From contig OX485803.1 in NCBI GenBank assembly GCA_950295325.1, positions 70,013,554-70,077,553 of the forward strand: a stretch of 64,000 nt of DNA, written 5' to 3'. The notes under the pieces are model-generated. The model ran no database searches. It was not told the DNA's origin and saw only the letters and a list, made by a program, of their open reading frames with translations. This document shows, piece after piece, positions 33,399 through 46,769 of this stretch. Position numbers and translations under genes: made by a program. Numbering within the stretch: the stretch's first letter is position 1; every line of letters begins with the position of its first letter. The stretch comes from Polytrichum commune (lineage: Eukaryota; Streptophyta; Polytrichopsida; Polytrichales; Polytrichaceae).

Positions 33399-36300
33399 TT
33401 TTAAATGTCAAAGTGTACATGTTTTTTCACTTTAAAAAGTTACTTATGTTGACGAGTGGAATCATATTCATAATTAGCAGGCTTGACACTTTGAGGACCT
33501 CTAGGCACCTAGTTTAGGCCCTTCACGAATAGTGTACGGGACATTGAACATCATAAATGATGTACACCACTTATTTCAACTGGTGTGAATTGAAACTACA
33601 CAATGTTATTTTTCATATGAAAATTTCATAAGTCACGAGTCACGGCTCACATCATTAATAACCCACTCATCAACAACAACAACTTTTTTCCAATCGGAAC
33701 ATTCACATAGGTGACAAGAAATATTGAGATGTTTGCGCTCATATAAGTGATCTATATTGAAATACACACCACGTACATAACATTAGTCAGGAATATTCCG
33801 TGGAAAACTGTCAATCCCACCGGACATTGTTATGGATCTGTATAATGCTATGTATGTCCTTAAAGCCCTTTTAGAAATAGGAGAATGTGACAAGTCAAAT
33901 GTCACCTTGGGGGTTGAAGTGGCAAGGTGATTGTGGGTTACTTAAGTACATACTTCTTTTGTAAAAGTGTTAACAAACCTCATTTAGCACAGATAAAATC
34001 CCATGGCCTAGATATATCGATGTCTATATATATACACACTTCAAATTATGCATGTAAATAAAGGTATATTCCATCCACTCCACAGTAGATTCTTATATTG
34101 TAAGAAGCCATATGTAAATTACTATTTCTGATATGGAAGAACCGTCCTTTGTTTAGTCAATTGGAATCAACTGAGTTTTATAAACCACAAACTCGGGAGA
34201 GATTACTATTGTTGCATCCTCCTTGGTACATCAAAGCCTATTTACGCTTCATGCGATTTAGGATTTGTGGCAGCTAGGCAAGGAGGTACACCCTAAAACC
34301 GATCGCTTTAGATTTAAGATAGATAGTTGGTGCTATGTCGTCACTTTAAGCGCTGAGCTTATATGCTATTATCAATTATAGAAAGTTATAAATGGATCTC
34401 TTTAGCAATTGCGAGAGGATTTCAACGTACTAAAGTATGTCTTATTTGAGTTATGTATGTAATGGTTATAAGGGTTCGCAGTTTAATTGGCAATTGACTT
34501 AAACTCAACATAAGAGTTTGATGTTTCAGGTGGTGGACATTCTCATAAGCATTAAGCATTTGTTGTGTAAGATTTTAGGGTGTTGGTCTTTAGCATTATC
34601 TATCTTAAGACGGATTCATCCCAACTTAATCTCACTATACCTACTATGTGTTGCCTTATGTGTTGTTTTTGGATTATGACTCAAGGTAGGGGACCTAGCA
34701 TAACCCGACCTTCTATATATTTATGGTTGATTCATCCCATATTAGTCTCATTTGAATAATTTGGGGTTTCCATGCCAATTGAAGGGTCAAATTGGCTTGG
34801 TAAAACAATACGGGGTTTCCCACGCTTATTACATTCACCTTAAATGGTTGCTACAAATCCTTGCCATGTGATACATGTAAGGTGTATGATTTATTTTACA
34901 AATGTACTTAACAAAATGTTATAATATCTTGCACTAAATAATCTCATCACATCAATCATGGTAAATAGCAAGGGCAAGTTGATATTGCGACTTACATGAT
35001 GAGCACCTTACAGTGTAGCCCACATTATACACCAACAATAATGAAGTTAATGTGCACCATGGGTTACATTTTTATCACATCCCGCAATATCACCACCTCC
35101 TCTCCTAGGTTTGAACTCTTTCAAATGTAGACTATTTTCAATCTAGAACAAGAGTTTGTAAGTTGCAGTGCATGAACCTCATAATTTGAATCATGTCATT
35201 TAAGAATGTATGAACTCAATTTCATTAATTCCTTGAGAAAATTTCTATTTTAAAAAACTCAAATTGTCTCATACACAATAAGGGTCTCAAGTGCTCAAAG
35301 TGTTCAGTTTCCATGATTCTACCTTACACAACTCTCTTGGATTTGAAGTTGAGACCAAGTTACAAGTAGTCAATGCATCTTATTCTTAGTTTTTGGTTAT
35401 AAGGCCTCCTCCTTATGGTGGCATCCAAAAATAGTTGGATCCAACTTCCATCACAATACCATCCCTCATACTTAAATTGCTACTAAAGCCACCATAGACT
35501 ATTCCTAGCAAAATTGTTCCTCCATCCATTGTGGAAGAGTTTATTTTTTCCGAGTATATTGTTTTGACAAATAAAGTACTCTATTAGATTCTCACTTTAT
35601 TTACCAAACCGAAATAGTTTAACATCATTATTTTTTTTTAAATCAACAGTCTCAAAATAATATAATTAACGCCAAAACCACTATGGTACTATTTTGGTCT
35701 ACTTTAGGCAGCTCACATACGTACCGTAGAGGGCTCTCCATTCCAACACAAAATTCTTATTTTCCTCTCAAAATTTGCCATGTATCATGCTCATATTCAC
35801 TACGACCCATTTGTATTCTATGTAGAAACTACCTTCCGGCACATGTAAAGTTGAAATAGGAAGCCCTCTACGGGTAGTAGTGAACATAAGTTATGTGTCA
35901 TAGTGCCGCTCTACTTATCGCAAGCTTTTATCATTATATAGCAAAATAAGAAAATGGGTGTCTCTTAAAAAGAAGCATCTATACTTTCTAGACTGTGCTC
36001 ACACCAAGCACATATCAATGGAAATACGCCTCTTATGTCACAAAAAGTTCAAGTTACATTTGAAATTTAACCCTCATTGCCTACAAGAACATGAGAGGTG
36101 AAAGTGTTCTAGTATATGCAATTGGTTAAGAATTAGAGGGTATGATACAAATAAATTTCCCATGTACCATAAGATAATCACATCCATATGGTTAAATTTC
36201 CAATCATGCATCCTCCTAGAATATAATGTTAAAATTTATTGTAATCACAAGTTCCATTGTTCCGTCGAGAAACTCGATCAAATTGGTTGTTATTGCATAT

Positions 36301-39300
36301 ACAAATTTATATCTATAATGGTGGAAAGTTGTAGGCATAAAATGATTCTAAAGTGTGAAGGTGCCTTTTGAGTTGTAACCACTTCATGAGGTGTAGAGGA
36401 TATTAACCATGCATGCAATTTCATGATCAAGCCTTTGAAATAATAAATAGTTACAATATCTAGGTCTTTGGAGGGAACTCGTGGGGAAGGGTGGGGTTGG
36501 GAGATAAACAATACTTATTTTGTAGCAGGACTCAAGGAGAGAGTTGGGCATTTCTTGAGCAATCCTATGCTTACTTTCAAGCTTAGTCACTCCTTAGCAC
36601 ATATTCTTGTTCACATGCCATTCCATTCTCCTTTAGTACCCGGGAGGGTGGGTGGGACCAACCCTCAAAGAAAATCTTTGTCTAGCTATTCCCTAACTTG
36701 GTGCTTTCCCATATAAATATGTTTCCTCAAAGTAAAAAGTTACAACCTCGATCATCAATCTAGTAGGGTTTTACCCTCTTTACAATTAGGTAAAGTGTTG
36801 TGCTAAATGTCCAAAGTTTACATGTTGAAGTTCAAAAATGTGTGCAAGACAAAATCAATAGAGCTTCAAATGTCTACATATGCTTTGTATTCTAAATTGT
36901 CTTGTAGAATACCTAAGCAACATGCAAAAAGCTGGAAAAAAGATGAGATACAAAACTTAAGAGTGTTGCCAAAATTGTGAAGGGTCTGCCTCACCTGTGC
37001 CCATGCCACCAATCAAATCCGCAGAGAAGGGTTAATAACGTACACAAGGTAACATCAACATACTTCAATTGTTACCTATGTCACATAATCATGTACAACA
37101 TAAACATCCATTTTGTATCACCGAATACACTTATTGCCGATGAGTCTTCTACATGTTCTTTAGCCATTCGAATCACATGAGACAAAGCTTGTGGTAGGTT
37201 ACACACTCCTTCCACCTCACTACTTAACTTAATCTCAAGGATTACTTAGGGCAAACAACTGGTGATGCTTAATCTATGAAAGAATCTCTCATGGTTTCTC
37301 CTTTACATGTTATAGTATCAGGTAAGTTCTATTGACCATAGATTCATAAAAGCAAATATACGATAAACGTTTGTTAGGTAGATTTTACCAAACCCTATAA
37401 TAATAAAAAATTTGTTAGGGTTGTTTTTTGTCACATGGGTAGATTTAGGAATGTAAACTTCACCTCGATCATAGCCGCGATCTCATATGTGAACCTGAAA
37501 CGGGTTTATTGAGCAGGTCTACGGGACAAGTGCTCGACTCAAGGACATAACAATACTAAGCAATGTTATAATTGAGTTATATTTTCTCATTTAGATAAAA
37601 ATACCAATAATTATGGAATCCACGTTGGACAAAGTTGAGTAGTGTGTAGGATCAACCTCCCATATATGACTTTCAACCTTGGAAAGATCTAGCTTATGAG
37701 ATTCTCACATAAGTATTGTCATGGTAACCCTCGGTAAATAATTCCGGACCCACAAACTCATTCTTCCCGCAATAATGTTGTGAGAACGGTTAGGTCAAAG
37801 CCACAAAAGTCCCTGTAGATATTTAGGTTGAAGGGATTGGCTAATAACTTCAAGGATGATTGTTGAGGTCAGGATTGTCTGAGTAAAGGCCTCAGGGCTG
37901 TGAGATAATAGGCTCCATGAATTGATGAAGAAAAAGGAAAGAAGAAGAAGAAGTTAAAGTACCTATAAACTTTGAGGGACTAGGTCATTCAAAAGCCTTT
38001 GTGGAATGTTGACATCCGCTTTGGTTTCTTATCACCTATCAAGGGGATCATAGTAAAAACCGATTCCTATGTGTTGGTTGTTGATTCATCCCAATTCAAC
38101 TCTTAAAGGTTGAATAAAATACATTTAGAAAAAATTAAAACAATTCAATCCAATCCAATTCCAAGTTTTGAAAGGCATGTAGAGGAACGAGTTCAACCTC
38201 TAAAAAAGAAGATGTTTTTTGAAGTGAGTAAGCTTGAAAGTAAGCATAGATCTACTCAAGACATCTCTCTCTCTCTCTCCTCCTCTCTCTCTCTAGTTAT
38301 AGTTTTTGACTAATGCCATGTTACATAAAAATTCAAGTTTAAACTTTTACATTAATAGACCTAGCGAGGTCTCTTATGTAAAACAAATGATATAAACTCT
38401 GATAATAGTATATCTACACACATGGAAAGAAGTCATACTTACCATGGAACGGATGTAACAGAGATACGGATGAATGAAGTAAAAATAGGGTTACGAGAAC
38501 TTACCATACGTAAGTACTACAATATAAGCCCTTAACCCTAACAAAAATTCTTTTCTACCATTCACGCAAGTGAGAGGTGTGGCGAGCTCTGGGTAGTACA
38601 CATTAGGGTAATAGATACGTGCTTGAAGTAAGAGTAACTAGGGTTCATCACCAAGAGGAGTTTTCTACTTGGAGTAACCCAATCATGGCAAATGAACAGG
38701 TTTGAACACCCATATGTTGTTTTACAATGAGTGTTGAAGGTGGAAATATTTTGGTGCATTTGAAATGAACTAAGTGTGTGTGACATGGATAACAACTGGG
38801 GCCTGCTGTTATTTACCTCGTGTACGTAACTAATCCTCAATTGTTTGTTGGTTGGTTGCATGGGCACAGGTGAGGCATGCCCTTCGCACAGTCAATGCAA
38901 TGATGTATTGTGATTATGACATTTTATGCACAGATATTGGTTGAGGTTACTAGGTCCTTCTCCTTAGTAAGTACAACATACATGTGGTGTTATAGTTAGA
39001 TGTACTTGATAAGGAGGCAAGAAGGTTGGCAATTAGCTTCCAAAGCATGGGATAGTTAAAATCATTCATGAGGAGATGAATACCATATGATAGCAAAAAA
39101 TCCAAATAAGGTATGTATTCTTGCAAGGCAAACTAGGTATGCAAAGTGTATATGTGTAGTACAACACATACTATGAGACATTAGGCAAATGACTCTATTA
39201 TGCAATGAGGTACTATACTATCAAATAGAAAAAGGCATGAAACGTGTATAGAGAGGGTCTTGAAGATGCTCCCACCCACCCACCCTTGTATTGCAAAGAG

Positions 39301-39431
39301 GAAGAAATTGAAGGATTTGGCCTCTAAAAAGAGGAAGTTCAAACTTTGTACAAATTTTGAAAACCCAGCTCTCTCTCTCTCTCTCTCTCTCTCTCGTTGT
39401 AAAACCGGTGGCATCTCCTCCCCCCCCCCCC
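33399..39431. other. intergenic, no gene recognised
   Basis: Six kilobases without coding signal on either strand. It includes a TC-rich microsatellite at 38263-38295, a CT microsatellite at 39369-39395 and a C run ending at 39432 just before the LINE remnant. The rest is probably decayed transposon DNA that I cannot assign. Confidence 0.5.
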
Positions 39432-42225
39432 CAAGGATGTCATTTTTCTCCCACATTGTTTGGCTTATACAATGATGAACTCAAAACATATTTGGACGAG
39501 ATTGTCAAAGATTGTCGTGCACCTCTTCATGAGGAGTGCCTGAAACACTATGGGCACAACGGGGGCCTTGGAGTGACACCCGGGACTTGTGGCGCCATAG
39601 GTGAGAGGGCCCAAGTGATCCTAGTGTGGGTGCGGCCCCCATGCATTGAGAATGCCTCCCACCCACAAAGACTAGGAGTCACGAGGGTAAGGCCATGAGC
39701 TACGAGTAGCTTGTGGCGCCCAGATTGTAGAATGCTCAAGAACACCTCAATAAGAGGTGTGAGCTAGGAGATATGGCAATTTGAGTGGGGCGTTGCCTAG
39801 GGATAAGGCCTTGGGACATTGGTGACCTAGGAGTGGCGTCTGAGACTGTCTAAGTTTGAACAAACATAACTTCCTCAATACTTGGATGAAGAAGGCAAAT
39901 GAGGGGTCCGTCGGCATTTACGCAAAGAGTAGATGTTGATAGAGTGGTCACTTGATAACATCAAAGATCATTGGAAGAAGTTATGATAGTTTGTAGCCGT
40001 TGGGGCTTCTAGCCCCATCGACTAAGGGAAAATGTCTACTTGGCCCCAACTCTTAGGACAGAGGCAAAAGGTTTCTGGACGGTGGGGTAGGGGCCTGCCC
40101 AAAGTCCTAGAGGCTTGTAGGGGTGAGGTGGCATCGGTGACCGAACCCACCCGAGGCTAAACGACATGGCCTCCACGGGCTTTGGCCCAACGTGGGGGCA
40201 TAGTTGCCTAGTATGGTTCAGGTTGTTGTATTGTTGCTCCAGCAACGCGATGATCAACTAAAGATTGGATTTTCATGGATGGAAGTTCACATCCAAACAT
40301 TGGCTACCGATTAAGGGGAGAGTCCAAAATGCAAGTGTAAGAGGGTTGGTCCCCCACCTATGAGGTAAAGAGGTCCGTGGTAAGGGGAGCTATCCATTCG
40401 CATGGTGGAATGCAAAGGGTTAGCACTCGTGACCCTTGCTAGAATTGACAAATGGTCAAGATAGTTAAAAGGCGCTAGCAAAAGTTGCAACAAAGATTCT
40501 CTGTGTTTATTTGATATGGTGGTTGCCATTATTCACTATGTTGATGATGTTGTCCTATTCTCTAAATTGGGATCATGCTTATAAAGACTTCTAGACAAAC
40601 TATAATTTTGCACTTTATCTAGCCCTGATGTGAATCTATCTAAGACCAAAATCATGATATTTGACCACGACAAAAGGAAATCAAACCTTGATGTTTTTAT
40701 AGCTAGGAAAATACCAAATCGAGGCAACCTATGAATATAAATACCTTGGGATTGATTCTACTCACATGGCCACATTGAACCATCAAGTAAAAAAGAAAAA
40801 AAAGAATTGCAAGTATGAAAGCCAGTTGGGCACCTTAAGGAAAGAAGCAGTAGTTGGAATTACATCATGGGAACTTAAATCACATCTTTTTAAGACTTTG
40901 GTGCTTCCAACTTTCACATATGGCACTGCAATTTGGGGAGGTGACTTGAAAAACTTTCATTGGAAGGTTTTCAAGAACCTTGATGATACATATGATGTCT
41001 TATGTCAAGGTGTGTTTTCTGACAACCTAACATATTTTGTTGGCCAAATTTGGAGAACTTCCCATGGAATTATATGCTCCAAAGCTAACTCTGAGTTTTC
41101 AACAACAACTTGCCAACCTACCCACCTATTGGTTAGTTAATCAAGCAGTCTCACTTTCTTGTCACCTTGCCAAAAAAGGGTCAAACACCTAGCATAAATT
41201 CTACAACCATGCGGAATCATCATGGGACAACCCAACAACATCAAAAATCACATTTCATAATATCAAAGAGGCTCTTCTTGCTAAATAGTGGAACTCTTTC
41301 CATCTCATGGGAAAGAAACTAGATTACCTTCATCTCAAGGATTTTCTCAAATATGAATGTAAATTGTATTTGAAGCAGCCATTGACACCACCACGACACA
41401 AGATCATTGCCACTTACCACACCTTGAATCATAGACTTGAAATTAAAATTGGACAATGGTCAACTATCCCTATTTCTAGAGATAATAAATTATGTTAGTT
41501 TTGCTCTTATAATGAAAATGAGGCACACTTTGTGTTGGAATATCCCCTATATAAATCCATTAGAGATAAATTTCAATCAATATTTGAGAAGGGATTAGGG
41601 AGCCTCAAGTTTTTCTTTCAATTAGACCAACAGATTGATATTATCCTCTACTCCACGGAGACCACCGCATTCTGCCACTCCAGGGAATGAGCCGGTTTGA
41701 CACCACCCTAATGTATCTTGAGTCCTAGTTATTGAAATTTTGGAAAATTGGTATCTTGTGTAAATAATACTAACTTTACAAATAAGCCATCCATATGATC
41801 ATATCCATCATCAAAGGTATAACTTTTTTTTGGGACAAGTTGTTGAATTGATTTTTTAATTTTTTGTTTTGTTTTTGTTTTAATTGCAATTTTGGGGAGG
41901 TCGCATATCCACTTTTAGGGGTCAAATGGATGATTTGTAGGTGCTTCTAGTGTATAAACAACTTGGTGTGTATGTGTGCCTTAAATGGTTTGATCACATG
42001 AATTGATCTTATCAATTCTTTGATATAAACCTTACACCGATATCCAAAACCAAAGAAACTCCAAAATCGAGCAGTTATATGGATTGCGAGCAAATTTTGA
42101 CCCCAAGGAGTTTACACTAAGTTTGGATCCGAGTTAAGCGCACACTCAACTCAAAAATAAACCGAAATATTGGTCAAAATGCAGACTCAAAAGGCTAGGC
42201 TATTGCAAAAAAAAAAAAAAAAAAA
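39432..42225 (+). mobile_element. LINE (non-LTR retrotransposon) remnant, 5'-truncated
   Basis: Plus-strand pieces of a LINE reverse transcriptase in family order: QGCHFSPTLFGLYNDELK (39432-39490), then after an inserted LTR FDMVVAIIHYVDDVVLFSK (around 40512-40570), NLSKTKIMIFDH, a YEYKYLGIDS block (40733-40760) and LFKTLVLPTFTYGTAIWGG (40880-40945). Near 41500-41560 a C-x2-C...H-x4-C-like finger remnant with HFVLEYPLYKSIRDKF resembles the LINE C-terminal zinc finger. A 19-base A run at 42207-42225 may be the 3' tail. Frameshifts and stops are frequent. The 5' part of the element is absent. Confidence 0.75.
39513..40492. repeat. 980-bp solo LTR inserted in the LINE
   Basis: Begins TGTCGTGCACC and ends GTTGCAACA (TGT...ACA). 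Flanked by AAGAT on both sides (39508-39512 and 40493-40497). Removing it brings the LINE reverse transcriptase frame back together exactly at that point, with the YLDEIVKD block running directly into a SLCLFDMVV block. It is clearly GC-richer than its surroundings. No other copy lies in the window. Confidence 0.85.
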
Positions 42226-43914
42226 CTTTAAAACTTAGTATCATAGGTCGTGGTAAGAATAAGGAGCGGCCGCATAGTAAGCATTGTTGACTCCTGTGCA
42301 TTTTCACCACATCCTTGTTTACCCCTTAATTATAAGAAGCTAGTGTTTGAGGCAAGTCTTCACCAACTTACTACAAGGCCCCGATTAAGTGGCTTTTTTT
42401 GGTGGATTCCTAGTTGTTTATTTAATAAATATAGTATTGTCAAACTTTCAGAATTATCCATGACAACATTGAATGGCGACTTGCATTGGAAATTTCCAAG
42501 TCAATGTCATGAGCTCCTACTTATTTGTCGTTCATAAGTTCACCGTGGCAACGACTTCAACAAATGTTCAAACACAGGCTTTAGGCCCTTTTTGCACTCC
42601 GGCTGAATCTAAGGGATCAAATTTTTAAGTATTGTTGAGTTTGTAGTTTATCATATTTGCAATCTACAAGATTTTTGTGAGTGTATCCAAAATACTAAGA
42701 TCAAGAATATGAGTGTGTATTGATGTCGAGTTCAAGGGTCTAGGTTCAAACCTACTTGTGAACTCGTGAAAGTTTGGCATGTCATCTTACTTAGGGGCTT
42801 GACTTAGAAGTCATCTTGCCAACACCAAAGTCTTGTCAGGTCAAGAAGTGTAAAAAGTAAATAAATCAGATATCATTATGAAAAGAAGAAACATGAATAA
42901 ATGGGAGTTTGAACATGTACATGCTTCAATTGAGAGAAAACATATGCACGAATGCAATGTAGATGTGCAGATGGTAGAATAACACTATGCCATTTATTTA
43001 AATTAGTGAGGATTTTACTTGGAAGTACTATAACTTCTTTAAGACATTGCAACTCTTTAGCACCAAAGTTTAAATGATTAAGGTCCATGAAGTACATATT
43101 ACCTATCTATTTTTCTTAGTACATAGTTCTTAAATGATGTCTCATCATTTAATACTTAGATTACTACGTTATTCCAAATGATAACCCACAATAGTTCAAA
43201 TAAAATGTGTAGTCGCATGTGAATATGACCCTACTTTTAAATCATCAACCCAAGATTAAAACTATATGCAACTCGTCAAACCTATTTGTGAATTTAAAAA
43301 TTAAATACTTAAAATAAAAGTACAAGAAAGAACGAAAGTGTTTCAGTAAAAAAAATGATAGGTAATAAAAGAAAAGAAGAAGGAACTTGGATAATGGATG
43401 ATTTATTGGCTCAAAATTTTGCCCTCTCGTTGCTTCAAAGTTGGAGGACCTTATGAAGAATTACTAAAGACCATGAATTGGAACCCACATCTATTCTACA
43501 ATGTACCATGTGGTGTTCAGGTTGTCACTTTGTTGTTCCCCACCATCCTTGAAAATTGGGGGCAGTGATATGTCATATATATGTATGGGTACAAAGAGCT
43601 GGGATGACAAGAACCCATACTCATAACATACATTTTAACTCTTTGGCATACTTAATGACCTCCTTGTAGTCACTTACATTCTCAAGGAACTAATTTTAGC
43701 AAGACCCATCAAGGCACTAGGTATCAAAACACCAAATAGTCATTACTTTAACCTCTCAAGGCTCCCGGAACCTAAAGTAGGTTGCTAACTAATATTCATG
43801 ATCGTGTCCCTGATGGTCATTTGTCTTCCACCTTGAGATTGGAAGCTCCCTATAGTTGGAATCTTCATGTGATCTTTAGTTTGGTCTTCAAAATTAAAAT
43901 GTGAGAGCCCCTTA
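42226..43914. other. intergenic, nothing recognised
   Basis: No gene seen. A G-rich tract (TTGGGGGCAGTG) near 43556-43568 could be a retrotransposon polypurine tract, but no LTR pair supports it. Confidence 0.45.
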
Positions 43915-44320
43915 CTACACTAAATAGGTAGATTAGTGTTGGAAACACTAATAGTCGACGAAAATGCTAAATGTCAATTGTCTTCATAGTGTTAGAATAC
44001 TAAATGTCAACTCTAACACTATTTGTACCAATTAGTAACTTTGAATATTTACAAAAGCGCATTTAGTGTTAGATGACATTTTTTGTAGATCTTCAAATGA
44101 AGAATTGGAGGTAGAATATGTGAGCCTCATAGAAAATGTAATATGCTAGGAATTTGATATTACAAAATTTAAACTTAATGGAACTCAACTTTGACAATGC
44201 AAAATAAAGACAAAGGAAATTGTAACACTAATTGTACTTTCAAGTGACATTTAGTGTTTTGGGTAACTATTGGCTCTAACACTAATCTTCATCTAACACT
44301 AATCTACCTATTTAGTGTAG
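43915..44320. mobile_element. CTACACT-type TIR MITE, 406 bp
   Basis: Terminal inverted repeat of about 30 bases: left CTACACTAAATAGGTAGATT, the right end its complement, followed inward by AGTGTTGGA-like motifs. Interior has several CTAACACTAAT motifs in both orientations. Flanks TTA and TTG might be a changed 3-bp duplication. No coding capacity. Confidence 0.75.
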
Positions 44321-45334
44321 TTGAATTTAGTGACCAAGCATGCTATTCGTCAATGAGCTTAGTGTGGGTTTATATGTACCGTAGTTTTCTAGCAATTTGA
44401 GCACCTTTTTGCCTAATAATAAATTAAAGTGTGAAAGTAAGTTAGCTAGTCTAAAAAATAATATTCAAAAGTTGGGCAAATTCAAAAAGTAATTTAAAAC
44501 AAAGTTAGACATTCAATCCCGTTTGCTTGTCTCATTCCAGTTTTTATGGTAGTGTGTGAGCATGACTTGTGGAGCAAATTCATGCTTGTATTGATTTAAG
44601 ACCACGAGTGAGATTGATGCCACATGAAGACACTGTTGTAGTTATTTAATTTGATGCTACTTTGTTGGATTCGAGTGAATATCACTTTGCATTATTGTGA
44701 TTTTAGGCACTCTTTGAATGTTATAATTATTTTTGTACACTCAACGAAATTAATTCCCCCAAAATCTATGCACCTTTAAAATTAATTATTTTTTGCCCAA
44801 GCCGCTAGAGAGCTACGGTATTAGGGTGCGGGTTCAAGAAACTCAAGGTCCCAAACACCCCTTGAATGGACCTTACAAGGATTCAAGATTGGACATTTGG
44901 TTGAAGAATGGTTTCTCAAACTAGAATGAGTATTTATGGAATTGTTGAAACCAACAAGATTTGGTGGAAAAGTGGTGTCACACCATTGCCACTAAAAATT
45001 GTAATTTATTTGTACTTTGCACTCAGACCCACAGTGTGAACTCTCTGGGTCCAAACTTTCTTGGCCTCATACCCTAGTGTAAACCCACCATGGCTCCCTC
45101 AATTGAGCATTCTTTTTGGCTCGGTTTCATGGTGCAAGGCATTCATGGTTTATTCTATTAGTTTTCTTGATCATACACCTTTATTTCAAAGGTGAATAAC
45201 TAGTGTGGACCTAATAACAAAAAACCATAAAGACACATATTCGTAAATAATATGGGCAACACCTTCAATTTTTATATTAACTACTCTACATTCAATTGTC
45301 AACACTATTTATTGATTTTTTTATGGGAGGGAAT
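44321..45334. other. intergenic, nothing recognised
   Basis: AT-rich, no coding signal, ends at the 5-bp duplication of the next solo LTR. Confidence 0.5.
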
Positions 45335-45339
45335 CTATG

Positions 45340-46148
45340 TGTTACGAACCTCTCACCAATTGGCAATTTGTTTCTTGACAACAAAATCTCAAAGTAAAGA
45401 ATTGAAACAAACACCAATTTTATTTCTTCTTCTAAGTACAAACCACAACCAAATAAAGTTTGGTCAACGAAGCTCTACCACCCGACCATAGGAGAGAGAC
45501 AAAAAAGATCCTCTCTCCTCCCCCGAGCTTCCTCTTATGCCGAAGCACTACTTTTACTTTCTATATTTACATATAGTAAAAGTATTCTATTCATAGCTCT
45601 ATCTCATAGTTCTGCTATAAATCTTCTATCTTTGGTTCTTCTAGAACCTTCTTTCATCTCTTATCTCAATTCCATTCTTCCAATTGGAACTGTCTAATTC
45701 CAATTGGATTCATCCATTCTTCTTTCTAGTTGGAACTGTCTAATTCCAACTAAATACATCCATCCTTCATTCCAGTTGGAACTGTCTAATTCCAACTTGG
45801 TTCATCCAACCTTTCTCTTAGTTGGAACTGTCTAATTCCAACTAGCTTTATCTATTCATTGAGAGTTGTCTAACTCCAATGAATAACTTCCAAATATGGA
45901 GTGGTCTAACTCCTGTGCACCTCATCGAGAGTTGTCTAACTCACATGCACATGTTCTCAATTGGAATGCTCTAGTTCCAATGCACTAAATGCGGAGCTGT
46001 CTAACTCCAGTGCACATGTTGTCAATCTGGAGTTGTCTTACTCCTTTCCATTCATCCTCAACTGAGAGTTGTCTAGCTCTCATCTTTCTCTGCTTACACA
46101 CTGGCACATGTAGTTAGAATATTCCTTAATAATTCTAGTTACATTACA
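45340..46148 (+). repeat. solo LTR, hairpin-array family, copy 2
   Basis: 809 bp from TGTTACGAACCTCTCACC to TAGTTACATTACA, flanked by a perfect 5-bp duplication CTATG (45335-45339 and 46149-46153). It is the longer relative of the solo LTR at 28028-28743. The 5' part (45340-45670) is pyrimidine-rich and matches the other copy closely; the 3' half holds 11 hairpins. No retrotransposon internal domain of this family is in the window, so the autonomous partner is unknown. Confidence 0.92.
45680..46081 (+). repeat. array of eleven hairpins with conserved loop and varying stems
   Basis: Inverted repeats at 45680-45707, 45727-45752, 45774-45797, 45819-45844, 45854-45884, 45898-45913, 45929-45942, 45960-45981, 45993-46008, 46029-46044 and 46064-46081. 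The loop is GTCTAA-like in nearly all. Stems differ: CCAATTGGAA/TTCCAATTGG, TAGTTGGAA/TTCCAACTA, GAGTT/AACTC, GGAGT/ACTCC, GAGAG/CTCTC. Pairing is kept although stem bases change, as with compensatory substitution. Units 1-4 are near-identical to each other and look recently amplified. Confidence 0.9.
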
Positions 46149-46153
46149 CTATG

Positions 46154-46571
46154 TATTTATTTTCAACACTCAACACACATGAATTTCAATAAAGCATAAT
46201 TAAGTTAATAAGAGGAGGTCCGATTTCAATGATCTTTTGATGTTGTTTCTTTGTCACGTAGAATAAGGTAGATGGTTGTTATATAGCTACTTTTTCTAAC
46301 TAGACCACTTTTCCTAGGTTATGAAAGATGTAATTAGGTGGATGGCAAGTCCAAAGCCACCTCCTCATGATTTTGGAGCTTACATGAGTATCTAATTCAT
46401 TATTATAGCAAAGATTCTCGTGCTCATTAAATGGTCATATAGGACCCCTCCCCCCCAAACTATGTCAATTTTTTTATTTTTTTATTTAATTTCCATTCTT
46501 GAAGACACACTTGACCACATACCACTCATATGTAGGTGTCCAATTAAGATGAGTGCGTGGATTAGGCATGT
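46154..46571. other. intergenic, nothing recognised
   Basis: AT-rich, no coding signal seen. Confidence 0.5.
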
Positions 46572-46769
46572 CTACACTATTTATCCAATTAGTGCATGTT
46601 ACTATTTGGAGTTATGCAATGCTATAACTATTTCATGAGAATGTAATATTCTTCAATGTTTGAACACCCTGTTGACCTTTCATTAGTAAAAATTGAATTC
46701 TTGAGCAAGATGTTATTGCATTGTGTAACTCCGAATAACAACACACGCTAATTGAGATAAGCAGTGTAG
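46572..46769. mobile_element. CTACACT/TTAGTG-type TIR MITE, 198 bp
   Basis: Left arm CTACACTATTTATCC then AATTAGTGCATGTTACTATT and GGAGTTATGCAATGC; the right arm is its complement with few changes. The long arms (about 60 bases) and the inner TTACACAATGC motif are shared with 59241-59478 and 60163-60402. Confidence 0.75.

Noticed and set aside
39357..39698. 113-codon frame as a gene
   Set aside because: It runs from a CT microsatellite and C run through a LINE fragment into the inserted LTR; only the middle part is real coding remnant.
45680..46081. CRISPR-like array
   Set aside because: The spacing is regular-looking, but the units are variable inverted repeats inside a plant LTR, not identical direct repeats with unique spacers; the genome is eukaryotic.
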